A stretch of DNA of 26,312 bases from an uncultured Bacilli bacterium. Its GTDB lineage: Bacteria; Bacillota_I; Bacilli_A; RF39; UBA660. Below are positions 1 to 6,817 of this stretch, in pieces; the first letter of the stretch is position 1; every line of letters starts with the position of its first letter. The notes under the pieces are model-generated. The model ran no database searches and was not told where the DNA came from. It worked only from the letters and a program-made list of their open reading frames with translations. The position numbers and the translations under genes are program-made. The DNA is taken from NCBI GenBank assembly GCA_934183165.1, contig CAKPRZ010000014.1:1-26312 (forward strand), written 5' to 3'.

Positions 1-1
1 A

Positions 2-25
2 AAAGTGATGCTAACGCACCACTTT
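2..25 (-). terminator. Possible terminator hairpin at window edge
   Basis: Two 10-base arms (2-11 and 16-25) pair with one mismatch around a TAAC loop. Read on the minus strand the stem runs into a T-run that leaves the window, as expected of an intrinsic terminator for minus-strand transcripts. The tail cannot be checked. Confidence 0.35.
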
Positions 26-109
26 CGAATTAATATTTTTTCTGATTTTTTGGTATCACATCATTTACAATTATACATTTTGTGAATTATTGATTTTTAT
101 AAATTTATT

Positions 110-134
110 AAAAAAAGCAGATAAAAATATCTAC
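110..134 (-). terminator. Intrinsic terminator after the zinc-ribbon gene
   Basis: Arms 117-123 and 128-134 form a 7-bp stem (one G-U) with a 4-base loop. On the minus strand it is followed by seven T. It starts six bases after the stop codon of the zinc-ribbon gene. Confidence 0.65.
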
Positions 135-139
135 TTCAA

Positions 140-424
140 TTATCTTTTCATTCCAATATGACCATCTTTATCCATATCTAAATGAACTGCACCAAGTTCA
201 ACATCGTTTTCTTTTGCTCCACCTGTTAATTTTGTAATAAATTTTCCCATACTTTTTAATGCAACACACATTTTATATGCCTGTGGTGTAAGTAATGATT
301 CTCCACATTTAGGACAAGGATAATTAACAAATTGTTCATATTGCTCAAAAGGAATTTCAGGATTACAATAATCACAATTAGGATTATCACATTTTAGTCC
401 TTGAATATTAAAATCCATTTTCAT
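140..424 (-). CDS. Small zinc-ribbon protein of the mobile element
   Basis: A 94-residue protein of unknown function. Its N-terminal half carries two cysteine pairs, CDNPNCDYC and CPKCGE, which look like a zinc ribbon; the rest is polar with an acidic stretch near the end. I place the start at the ATG at 424: AGGAGG lies at 434-439, nine bases upstream, and an earlier in-frame ATG at 448 falls inside the probable -10 box. It follows the relaxase on the same strand but has its own promoter and terminator, so it is a separate unit. Small zinc-ribbon proteins are common accessory genes on mobile elements; binding DNA or RNA is only an inference. No close family is recognised. Confidence 0.75.
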   Translation of the reverse strand: MKMDFNIQGLKCDNPNCDYCNPEIPFEQYEQFVNYPCPKCGESLLTPQAYKMCVALKSMGKFITKLTGGAKENDVELGAVHLDMDKDGHIGMKR

Positions 425-447
425 TATACATAACCTCCTATCATTCA

Positions 448-478
448 ATTATAACACAATTTATTAGATATTTAACAA
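448..478 (-). promoter_or_regulatory. Promoter of the zinc-ribbon gene
   Basis: Minus-strand TTGTTA (478-473) and a perfect TATAAT (453-448) are 19 bases apart, slightly long for sigma-A. The -10 box overlaps the first in-frame ATG of the downstream frame, which supports the later start at 424. Confidence 0.55.
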
Positions 479-493
479 GTAATTAAGAAAAAA

Positions 494-1882
494 TTAAATT
501 TCCATTTCAAAATCGTCTTTATCTCTTTCATAATCGTGATTTTTACTAAATTCATAAATATCTTGTAAATCTTCAAATGTATCTTCTTCAATAATCTTCT
601 TTGAATATAAATCTTTTGCCACGTCCATATATTTTTCTCGTTCTTTTTCTTTTCCAAATAATTTATCTTTGATGAAAGATATTATTTTTAAGAATTTATC
701 TTTCCAAAATGATAATGATTGTCTTAAAGAAAGATTTTCTTCTTTTAAATCTTTAATTTGTTTATCTTTAACTTTATCATTTCTAGTAAATGTATCTACT
801 CTTAATTGTAATGCTTCATTATTTTCAGTAAGAGTTTGTATTTCTTTTTGATTTTCTTGTATTTGGGTATCTACATTATTTAGAGTAACAGATAATGTTT
901 GAATATTTTTATATTCATCATTTGTTTTATCAACTTGATTGATATATTTTTCAATTTTTTCTTTATCTTCTTGTTTTAAAATATAATTATCTTTCTTAAT
1001 TAGTGTTGGTTTTAAATCATTTATTATTTCTTTAACTTCTTTTGATTTATTATCTAGTTCAAGAGATTTTTTATTTGCTTTTTCTAAATTTTCTTGATTC
1101 TTTTCTAGTTGTTCTTTCATTTTCATATAATTATCCATTTCGGTTATATGATAATCTCTATTTCTACCTTTTTGTTTTTTCTTTAAAGAGTTAGTAAGGT
1201 TATATTCTTTGTTAAATGATTCGATACATAAAATTCTCATTTTATCTTGTAATTTACGTAGTGATTCTTTTGTAAAAACATCACTTTTGCCAATTTGTTT
1301 ACTCATACCATTTTTACCACCAACTTTAATTGGTACACCTACGACATGAAGATGTGGACTAGTTTCATCATAATGAATAATCGCACTTGCTATTTTAAAG
1401 TTAGGTAATATTGTTTCTAAATCAACAACTTGTTCTTTAAAAACATTTGTCATCTTTTTCTTAAACTTTAAATCTTTTGTATCCCAATATTTTTTATTTC
1501 CAAGTTCAATAATAATTTCACAAGCCAAATCGTTTTTAGAGTTATTACTAACGTGAGTAAAGTAATCTTTTATTTTTCTGTTTTCTCTTGTTTGTTTAGA
1601 ATTATATTCTTCTTTTGCTTCCTCAAATTCTTCAATATATAATTTTTTAACATCATCAACTAAAGAAGAAGTACCTCTAATAATTAAAATGTCTTCTTGT
1701 TTATTATCATACTTTCTATAATTATGATTATCTACTTTTGTTAGTCCACTTGCATTTTGTATTGCATTATTACTTTTAGAAGTTGATCCACTTACATTTG
1801 ATTTTGCACTTGCTTTACTACTATTTTTCTTATTTTTATCACTACCTAAATGAAATGAATATGCTAATTCTATAATAATCAC
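494..1882 (-). CDS. mob: MobV/Pre-family relaxase
   Basis: A 462-residue plasmid-recombination/mobilization protein that nicks oriT and stays bound to the transferred strand. The signature histidine triad is visible as HYDETSPHLH at residues 170-179, followed by VVGVP, as in MobV enzymes. An upstream HNYRKYDN segment (about 53-60) fits the HNxR motif of the family. Residues about 255-400 are a long charged coiled coil typical of Pre/Mob C-termini. The N-terminus differs from the classical MobM start and carries a Ser/Asn/Lys-rich stretch at 20-45. The start is uncertain: the only conventional codon is a GTG at 1882, one base from the AAAGGAG Shine-Dalgarno, which is unusually tight; ATT codons just downstream are better spaced. 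It follows the recombinase across the putative oriT region. Confidence 0.88.
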   Translation of the reverse strand: MIIIELAYSFHLGSDKNKKNSSKASAKSNVSGSTSKSNNAIQNASGLTKVDNHNYRKYDNKQEDILIIRGTSSLVDDVKKLYIEEFEEAKEEYNSKQTRENRKIKDYFTHVSNNSKNDLACEIIIELGNKKYWDTKDLKFKKKMTNVFKEQVVDLETILPNFKIASAIIHYDETSPHLHVVGVPIKVGGKNGMSKQIGKSDVFTKESLRKLQDKMRILCIESFNKEYNLTNSLKKKQKGRNRDYHITEMDNYMKMKEQLEKNQENLEKANKKSLELDNKSKEVKEIINDLKPTLIKKDNYILKQEDKEKIEKYINQVDKTNDEYKNIQTLSVTLNNVDTQIQENQKEIQTLTENNEALQLRVDTFTRNDKVKDKQIKDLKEENLSLRQSLSFWKDKFLKIISFIKDKLFGKEKEREKYMDVAKDLYSKKIIEEDTFEDLQDIYEFSKNHDYERDKDDFEMEI

Positions 1883-2187
1883 GCTCCTTTATTTTTTATA
1901 CTTTGGTTAGTAGTTAAAACTTGTTTTTTAAGAGTATATTTTGTTATGACAAAATATTTAACCCCCTAGGTATTTTGACGCAAGCATCAAAATAACCTCG
2001 TGGGCTAGGAGTGCCTAGAACCCTTTCCTTTATTTCATATTGTTTTAAAACTTCGTAATAAAACAAAATTACATAAAGCATTGATGAAAATATTTTATAT
2101 TCATAAAACATTTTCTTTTGTATAAAATGTTTTCGCCACTTACAAAAATACTTCGTATTTTCATAACGTGCCACACATTTTATAATC
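1883..2187. other. Stem-loop-rich intergenic region, candidate oriT
   Basis: This 305-base gap between recombinase and relaxase holds six inverted repeats: 1936-1944/1949-1957 (9 bp, loop TATG), 1971-1978/1987-1994 (8 bp), 2002-2009/2014-2023 (GGGCTAGG against CCTAGaaCCC), 2040-2047/2059-2066 (8 bp), 2105-2114/2124-2133 (10 bp) and 2145-2151/2155-2161 (7 bp, loop TTC). The stretch 1960-2025 is clearly richer in G+C than its surroundings and repeats CCTAG/CTAGG three times. MobV relaxases act at hairpins just upstream of their own gene, so the repeats at 1936-2023 are the best oriT candidate. The nick site cannot be read from sequence alone. The rest could form a structured RNA. Confidence 0.6.
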
Positions 2188-4140
2188 TTATGAAGAAACT
2201 ACTTCGTCAGTTTCATCATCATCCTCATACATTTCTTCTAATCCCATTACATTTGCAGGTTTAACTAAAGTAGGGTTTACTTCTCTTGTAAGTATTCCAT
2301 CAGTTTTATCAGGAATATATTTGAATACTGCTTCTTCATCTTCTAAAAGTGTTCCATCATCTTTTTTAATATATAAAATTCCTAAATCATATTCTTTTAA
2401 TTTTCTATCTGGATCTGTATTACGATAATCTTCCATTGGAAATACTCTTACTATATCAATATTTCCATAATCAAAATTAAAGTGGAATATTTTATCTTCT
2501 ACATTATAAGTTGCCTCATAGAAACCTACATCATAGAATTCTCTTAATCTTAAAATGTGTTGCCATACTTCTTCGACATCACGATATTCACTATATCTTA
2601 ATGTTCCAACCATATTGCCAAATAAAGCATAATCTGTTCTATCAATATAACCTTTATCGTAAAGTTCATTACAAGGATTTGCGATACTTTCTCTAAACTT
2701 AACATACTCAACCTCACACTTATTACTACTTGATTCAGTTAATGTAATTTCATCAACATAACTCATTATTAAGTTTGATTTTTCTTCTCTTGTAAAATCT
2801 TTCCAACGTTTATTATATTCTTTATACTTTTGTGGGTATTTGATAGAATTGATAAAATCTATATCTCGTTTGATTAAAATATCTTCAGGTGTAAATTTTA
2901 AGTCATCACATATTTCAGTTTCAGTTAATTTAGTTTCTAATTCTTCAAGTGTACTTTCAACTTTCTTTCGTTCTAAATCATATTCTTCAAGAGTAAATAC
3001 TTCATTGATATATGCCTCTCTAATTCTTTTAAATTTATCTTTTTGTTTTTTGATTTCTTCTTCAATATCTTCTTTTGGGTTTTCTATCTTTTCTTTAATC
3101 ATAGGTAGGAAGAATTGATTAACAACACTATCATAATCTACAATATCATCAATAAACTCACTTATAAAAGTTTCAATAGTGTTTTCTTTAATAGTTAATT
3201 TACAATCATTACAATAATAGTAAAAGTAAGAATTGCCATTTTTCTTTGTTGTTGCTTTACCACCTAAAATTCTAGAGCATTTAGGACATTTAAGTTTTTG
3301 TAAGAATAAATAGTTAAGAGTTCTTTGATAACTACGAGAATTCTTTTTCTTTTGTACTTGGCATTCTTCCCACATTTCTTTTGAAATAATTGGTTCAACT
3401 ACATCACTATAATAAGTAGGGTGTTTTGTTCTTTTACCGTGTACGAAATCGCCTTTATATATTTCATTTTCTAATATTCCAACAATAGTAGAATCTCTCC
3501 AATTAGTTTTATCTAAAACTTGTTCTTCATTTAAAATATTACTTATCTTTTTATAAGATAAACCATTGTGATACATTTCAAATATTCTTATAACTATATC
3601 TTTAGTAGCGATATCAGGTATAAGTTTTTTATCAACTCTTTTATAACCTAAAGGGGCTTGATGTGGTATATGACCAACTTTAATAGCTCCTGCTAAACCT
3701 ATTTTAGTTCTTTCACTTGTTCTTTCTATTTCTTGTTGTGATACACTTGTTAAAATTCTAGAAATCATTTTACCATTTGCATTAGTAGTATTTATATCAT
3801 CATTAGCACAATCTAGAAATGCTTCATTTTCTTCAAGAAAAGTTAATATCTTTTCCCAATCTGCAACTGAACGAGTAAGTCTATCTAATTTTAAAACAAC
3901 TATAGTATTACATTTTTTATCTTTTATATCTTGTAATAATTCATCAAATGCAGGACGTTTATTACCCGTTTTAGCACTTATTCCTGCGTCCTCATATACT
4001 TTATATACTTCATAACCTTTAAACTCACACATAGCCCTTAAACGCTTTTCTTGTTCTGGTAAACTAAATCCCTCACGTGCTTGGTCTTCAGTAGATACAC
4101 GAATATAAAGACCTGCTATTTTTTTAATATTATCATACAT
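2188..4140 (-). CDS. Large serine recombinase (integrase)
   Basis: A 650-residue site-specific recombinase that would integrate and excise the element. The N-terminal resolvase domain (about 8-150) has the nucleophile in YIRVSTEDQ (Ser16) and the arginine motif LDRLTR (85-90). A recombinase domain follows (about 160-270), then a zinc ribbon with cysteines at 285, 288, 310 and 313, then a coiled coil at about 355-410. Typical family members end near the DEITL strand (about 465-480). This one continues for some 170 residues with an aromatic and acidic extension ending in an EDDDETDE tail. I start at the ATG at 4140, nine bases after AGGGAG; an ATG at 4149 is too close to it. It lies upstream of the relaxase on the same strand and is likely to mark one side of the element. 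Confidence 0.92.
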   Translation of the reverse strand: MYDNIKKIAGLYIRVSTEDQAREGFSLPEQEKRLRAMCEFKGYEVYKVYEDAGISAKTGNKRPAFDELLQDIKDKKCNTIVVLKLDRLTRSVADWEKILTFLEENEAFLDCANDDINTTNANGKMISRILTSVSQQEIERTSERTKIGLAGAIKVGHIPHQAPLGYKRVDKKLIPDIATKDIVIRIFEMYHNGLSYKKISNILNEEQVLDKTNWRDSTIVGILENEIYKGDFVHGKRTKHPTYYSDVVEPIISKEMWEECQVQKKKNSRSYQRTLNYLFLQKLKCPKCSRILGGKATTKKNGNSYFYYYCNDCKLTIKENTIETFISEFIDDIVDYDSVVNQFFLPMIKEKIENPKEDIEEEIKKQKDKFKRIREAYINEVFTLEEYDLERKKVESTLEELETKLTETEICDDLKFTPEDILIKRDIDFINSIKYPQKYKEYNKRWKDFTREEKSNLIMSYVDEITLTESSSNKCEVEYVKFRESIANPCNELYDKGYIDRTDYALFGNMVGTLRYSEYRDVEEVWQHILRLREFYDVGFYEATYNVEDKIFHFNFDYGNIDIVRVFPMEDYRNTDPDRKLKEYDLGILYIKKDDGTLLEDEEAVFKYIPDKTDGILTREVNPTLVKPANVMGLEEMYEDDDETDEVVSS

Positions 4141-4175
4141 ATTTATCATCTCCCTTTTTCTAATTTTTCAAAAAA

Positions 4176-4211
4176 AGAAGTGTCAAAAAAACTATTGTAA
4201 TTGACACTTCT
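4176..4211 (-). terminator. Strong intrinsic terminator after the 191-residue orphan gene
   Basis: Perfect 11-bp arms 4176-4186 and 4201-4211 with a 14-base loop; on the minus strand the stem runs into seven T. The stem overlaps the TAG stop codon of the upstream gene and insulates the recombinase from it. Confidence 0.8.
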
Positions 4212-4785
4212 ATTTTCTTTTTATTAAACAAAATTCTTTTTCTAATTTAGAGTCTATATCTCTTTTAATTTCAAAATCTCTGCCACTAGCGATATTTATT
4301 GCATTAAATAATTTATCAAAGAAAACACGATTATTGCATAATTCTTCTTCATTATTTGTACTTGCACAATATCCAACAAAAACATCTTGGTTATGGGAAC
4401 TTATATCAAATAAATCACTACTTATACCTTCGCAGATAATACTACCAAATTCTTCTATAGATGGATAACTATATCCATGTCTTATATAAGGTACTTTTGG
4501 AGCATTTTCAATAAAATGCTTATCATTTGCTAATGATTTTGGAACAAATATACCTTGTTCTAAATATCCATAAGCACCATTTAAACCTAAACTATCTAAT
4601 TCTTCATATACAACTTTTTTAGATAATAAGTATTGATTAAAATCTCTTAAATATTTTGATAATGAATTTGGTGCTGATTGACCTAACTCTAAAATACCTT
4701 CATAATTGTTAGGATTAAATTTTCCTTCTTCTAAAAGATATTTTAAAAATAAATAAGATTCCTTTCTAGTATTATTAATTCCCAT
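4210..4785 (-). CDS. Unknown 191-residue protein
   Basis: I do not recognise this protein. It is soluble-looking, with no signal peptide or membrane segment. The N-terminal third is Leu/Asn/Tyr-rich and probably helical (KYLLEEGKF, LGQSAPNSLSKYLRDF), the middle has several Gly-Tyr turns (GLNGAYGYLEQG), and three isolated cysteines lie in the C-terminal half. The start has a good GGGGG ribosome site six bases upstream. It is a single-gene unit: a perfect-consensus promoter at 4810-4838 and a strong terminator overlapping its stop. Lying directly beside the serine recombinase, it may be element cargo; its strong promoter suggests constitutive expression. A chromosomal origin cannot be excluded. 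Confidence 0.75.
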   Translation of the reverse strand: MGINNTRKESYLFLKYLLEEGKFNPNNYEGILELGQSAPNSLSKYLRDFNQYLLSKKVVYEELDSLGLNGAYGYLEQGIFVPKSLANDKHFIENAPKVPYIRHGYSYPSIEEFGSIICEGISSDLFDISSHNQDVFVGYCASTNNEEELCNNRVFFDKLFNAINIASGRDFEIKRDIDSKLEKEFCLIKRK

Positions 4786-4809
4786 ATAAATCCCCCTTAA
4801 TTGGCGATT

Positions 4810-4838
4810 ATTATAACAAATATAAGAAAAAGTGTCAA
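4810..4838 (-). promoter_or_regulatory. Perfect-consensus sigma-A promoter of the orphan gene
   Basis: Minus-strand TTGACA (4838-4833) and TATAAT (4815-4810) are exactly 17 bases apart, a full match to the vegetative consensus. It is the strongest promoter I can read in the window apart from the tRNA promoter. Confidence 0.85.
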
Positions 4839-4853
4839 ATTTCTCATTTTGTA

Positions 4854-5126
4854 TTATAGATTTTTTATATAGTTTTCAAGTTCATTTATCTTAATTTTTC
4901 TACTTAAATTATTGATATAGATTTCATTAGAATAGTTAAATGCAAGAAAGACATTATTATTGATTATTATTTTATGTGGCTCAATATAAGATAAATTAGT
5001 CTTATCAACTTTTCTAATACTACCATTTATAATAGTTGGAGTAGTATTACAAAAATCACATATAATTTCTAATCTTTTTCTCAACGATTCTTCTACATCA
5101 ATTTCTTTTTTGATAATATTTATCAT
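4854..5126 (-). CDS. Unknown 90-residue protein
   Basis: I do not recognise this small protein. It begins with a basic-acidic helix (IIKKEIDVEESLRKRLEII), has a Cys pair at CDFC, then alternating short strands rich in Ile and Asn, and ends in a short basic helix. No membrane segment is visible. The start is set at the ATG at 5126, nine bases after AAAGG; an in-frame TTG at 5135 overlaps that site. It lies 20 bases past the tRNA terminator with no clear promoter of its own, so it may be expressed by read-through from the tRNA operon or from a weak promoter. Its place beside the element makes cargo possible. Its reality as a gene is likely but not proven. Confidence 0.6.
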   Translation of the reverse strand: MINIIKKEIDVEESLRKRLEIICDFCNTTPTIINGSIRKVDKTNLSYIEPHKIIINNNVFLAFNYSNEIYINNLSRKIKINELENYIKNL

Positions 5127-5161
5127 AGATACCAACCTTTCTTACGATTTTTTTCTAAACG

Positions 5162-5188
5162 AAAAAAATCAATCATTTCGATTGATTT
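5162..5188 (-). terminator. Terminator of the tRNA operon
   Basis: Perfect 9-bp arms 5166-5174 and 5180-5188 with a 5-base loop, followed on the minus strand by further T. It overlaps a second possible hairpin (5146-5155/5161-5170). Confidence 0.7.
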
Positions 5189-5228
5189 CTATATATCAAA
5201 GTTCGAATAGTTCGAACAGATTCGTCAA

Positions 5229-5313
5229 TGGTGCGGGTGACAGGAGTTGAACCTGCAAGCCTTGCGGCGCTAGATCCTAAGTCTAGTGCGTCTGCCAATT
5301 CCGCCACACCCGC
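5229..5313 (-). tRNA. tRNA-Leu (anticodon TAG)
   Basis: An 85-base class II tRNA with CCA encoded (5229-5231). The acceptor pairs GCGGGTG with CACCCGC. The anticodon stem CTAGA/TCTAG holds the loop CTTAGGA, giving anticodon TAG for CUN leucine codons. The long variable arm between anticodon and T arm and the GGTTCAACTCC T arm are canonical. It is downstream of the CAT tRNA in the same transcript. Confidence 0.96.
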
Positions 5314-5320
5314 ATAATAA

Positions 5321-5397
5321 TGGTGGACCCTATAGGACTCGAACCTATGACCGTCCGGTTATGAGCCGGATGCTCTAACCAACTGAGCTAAGGGTCC
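5321..5397 (-). tRNA. tRNA with anticodon CAT, probably tRNA-Ile2
   Basis: A 77-base tRNA with CCA encoded (5321-5323). The acceptor pairs GGACCCT with AGGGTCC and the anticodon loop is CTCATAA. The acceptor stem, D arm and CCGG anticodon stem resemble the Bacillus and Mycoplasma tRNA-Ile whose CAT anticodon is modified to lysidine, rather than elongator tRNA-Met; this identity is from memory. Initiator tRNA is unlikely, since three G-C pairs in the anticodon stem are not in the initiator arrangement. Confidence 0.9.
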
Positions 5398-5408
5398 ATG
5401 ACCATTTA

Positions 5409-5437
5409 ATGATAACACATTTTTTTTACCTGTGCAA
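5409..5437 (-). promoter_or_regulatory. Promoter of the tRNA operon
   Basis: Minus-strand TTGCAC (5437-5432) and TATCAT (5414-5409) are 17 bases apart, with TG just before the -10 box. It ends about ten bases before the first tRNA, the expected spacing for a stable RNA promoter. Confidence 0.75.
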
Positions 5438-5476
5438 CCTCTAAATTAACTTTTTATTTAATTTTTTTCTTTTGTT

Positions 5477-5485
5477 TGTTATAAT
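5477..5485 (+). promoter_or_regulatory. Extended -10 promoter of rnhC
   Basis: TGTTATAAT matches the extended -10 form TGnTATAAT and lies 21 bases before the rnhC start. The -35 region is only T-rich, as is common for extended -10 promoters. Confidence 0.65.
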
Positions 5486-5506
5486 TTATGTGAGGTGGAA
5501 ATATTT

Positions 5507-6457
5507 ATGCCAAGTAATAATAAAAATAACTATGTTGTTTTAAAGGTTGATGACGATACTATTACCAAAATGTTACAATTTTACAAAGAATATGCTAAAG
5601 ACAAACAAATACCCTACGTAAGAATGCAAGCTGTAAATGAAGATGTTGTCATAACTATATATGAAAAAAACAAAAAGAAAGAAAACAAAGTAATGTTCCA
5701 AGGCATTGGGGCTGATATAGAAGCATCTGTTTGGGCTATGGAAAAAACAGCTATAGAAACATCAAAAAAAGAAAAATCGATAGATTATTCCAAATATTAT
5801 CATTGCTCCTCTATTGGTTCAGATGAGGTTGGCACAGGTGACTATTTTGGCCCTATTGTAGTTACTAGTTGTTATGTTAATAAAAATGACATACCATTTT
5901 TAGAATCTCTAGGAATCAGAGACTCAAAAAAAATAAATGATGAGAAAATACTGAAAGTAGCTCCAGAAATTGCCAAAAAAATCAAATACAAAAGTATTAT
6001 TTTATCAAACCAAGAATACAATGAAAAATATAACAATGTAGATAATAACATAAATAAAATTAAAGCTATTATGCATAACAAAGTATTATGGAAAATGGTT
6101 CATGAAGAAAATCTCCAATATGATTACATAATAGTAGATGAATTTGCACGTGAAGCAAGATATTATGATTATATAAAAGATTCTAATAATCTTCAAAAAG
6201 GGATTACATTTATGACTAAAGCTGAAGACAAAAATTTAGCTGTTGCTTGTGCATCTGTAATAAGTAGATATATTTTTATAAAAGAATTCGATAAATTAAG
6301 TGATTCATTACACATTCCTCTTCCAAAAGGTGCAGGTCCATCTGTTGATGATATTGGTAAAGAAGTTGTTGAAAAATATGGAAAAGAAAAATTAAAAGAA
6401 ATAGCTAAATTAAATTTTAAAAATACTCAAAGAATTTTAGGAACTCTTATATTTTAA
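5507..6457 (+). CDS. rnhC: Ribonuclease HIII
   Basis: A 316-residue enzyme that cuts the RNA strand of RNA-DNA hybrids, removing R-loops and Okazaki primers. The family signature is SIGSDEVGTGDYFGP (about 102-116), with catalytic Asp106 and Glu107; a third acidic residue lies in YIIVDEFAR. The N-terminal 80 residues form the TBP-like domain (VVLKVDDDTITKMLQFY, then VMFQGIGADIEASVW) that separates HIII from HII. The start is the ATG at 5507, eight bases after GAGGTGG; an in-frame GTG at 5495 overlaps that site. It is one of two plus-strand genes, divergent from the tRNA operon and ended by a strong hairpin. Confidence 0.96.
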   Translation: MPSNNKNNYVVLKVDDDTITKMLQFYKEYAKDKQIPYVRMQAVNEDVVITIYEKNKKKENKVMFQGIGADIEASVWAMEKTAIETSKKEKSIDYSKYYHCSSIGSDEVGTGDYFGPIVVTSCYVNKNDIPFLESLGIRDSKKINDEKILKVAPEIAKKIKYKSIILSNQEYNEKYNNVDNNINKIKAIMHNKVLWKMVHEENLQYDYIIVDEFAREARYYDYIKDSNNLQKGITFMTKAEDKNLAVACASVISRYIFIKEFDKLSDSLHIPLPKGAGPSVDDIGKEVVEKYGKEKLKEIAKLNFKNTQRILGTLIF

Positions 6458-6482
6458 AAGGGATGGTTACAACCATCCCTTT
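6457..6482. terminator. Bidirectional terminator between rnhC and the pilin-like gene
   Basis: Perfect 12-bp arms 6457-6468 and 6471-6482 with a two-base apex (a 4-base loop if the last pair opens). T-rich sequence follows on both strands, so it can end rnhC on plus and the rsmD/pilin-like operon on minus. Confidence 0.8.
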
Positions 6483-6488
6483 CTCTAT

Positions 6489-6782
6489 TTATTTTATACA
6501 ATTATCATAAATAGCATTTTTATTTATTTTTTTGCTTCTTTGCCACTCTCTATAACAATTGATCTTTTTTTTGTATTCAGTATTTTCTAATTCACCTTCA
6601 TTATATGCAATTCTAAAATCTCTTGTTTTTTCTAATTCACTTTGAATATACTTACTTAAATCATTACTATTATTATGACTAGTAAGCATAATTTGAAATA
6701 TAAACATAATTAACATTACACCTAATGTAAGAAGACCATACAATAAAGTTGAAATTGCAAAACCTCTATTATTGATTTTCAT
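6489..6782 (-). CDS. Pilin-like single-pass membrane protein
   Basis: A 97-residue protein with a pilin-like N-terminus: a short basic lead, then RGFAISTLLYGLLTLG running into one hydrophobic helix (about residues 8-34), then a charged extracellular-looking tail with two cysteines that could pair. The Gly-Phe junction resembles a prepilin peptidase site, but the Glu normally at +5 is missing. I recall similar GFAISTLLYG N-termini from several low-GC gut Firmicutes; that is memory, not a search. AGGTGAT lies at the right distance upstream. It is the last gene of the rsmD operon, 35 bases after rsmD, where Bacillus would have coaD. Its function is unknown. Confidence 0.75.
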   Translation of the reverse strand: MKINNRGFAISTLLYGLLTLGVMLIMFIFQIMLTSHNNSNDLSKYIQSELEKTRDFRIAYNEGELENTEYKKKINCYREWQRSKKINKNAIYDNCIK

Positions 6783-6817
6783 ATCATCACCTATCTTAAT
6801 TATAGATTAATAAGCAA

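Larger units (their letters stand above)
140..4212. mobile_element. Part of an integrative mobilizable element (relaxase plus large serine recombinase)
   Basis: A MobV/Pre relaxase, an inverted-repeat-rich intergenic segment and a large serine recombinase sit together, all on the minus strand and next to two tRNA genes. This set is enough for site-specific integration plus mobilization by a helper conjugation system; no type IV secretion genes are visible. Neither attachment site could be identified: the left part lies outside the window, and I saw no direct repeat that pairs both ends. The right limit is uncertain: the orphan genes at 4210-5126 may be cargo or old chromosome. The given limits are those of the recognisable part, not of the element. 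Confidence 0.65.

Noticed and set aside
472..657. 61-residue minus-strand frame inside the relaxase gene
   Set aside because: Overlaps the conserved relaxase frame, is Lys/Ile-rich by composition and has no ribosome site.
1944..2174. 76-residue minus-strand frame with GTG start across the stem-loop region
   Set aside because: It runs straight through five of the six inverted repeats, including the GC-rich core, has no ribosome site, and its composition follows the hairpins. More likely non-coding.
4158..4186. TTGACA before the recombinase gene as a promoter
   Set aside because: The box is part of the terminator stem and the sequence 17 bases later (TTAGAA) is a poor -10 box.
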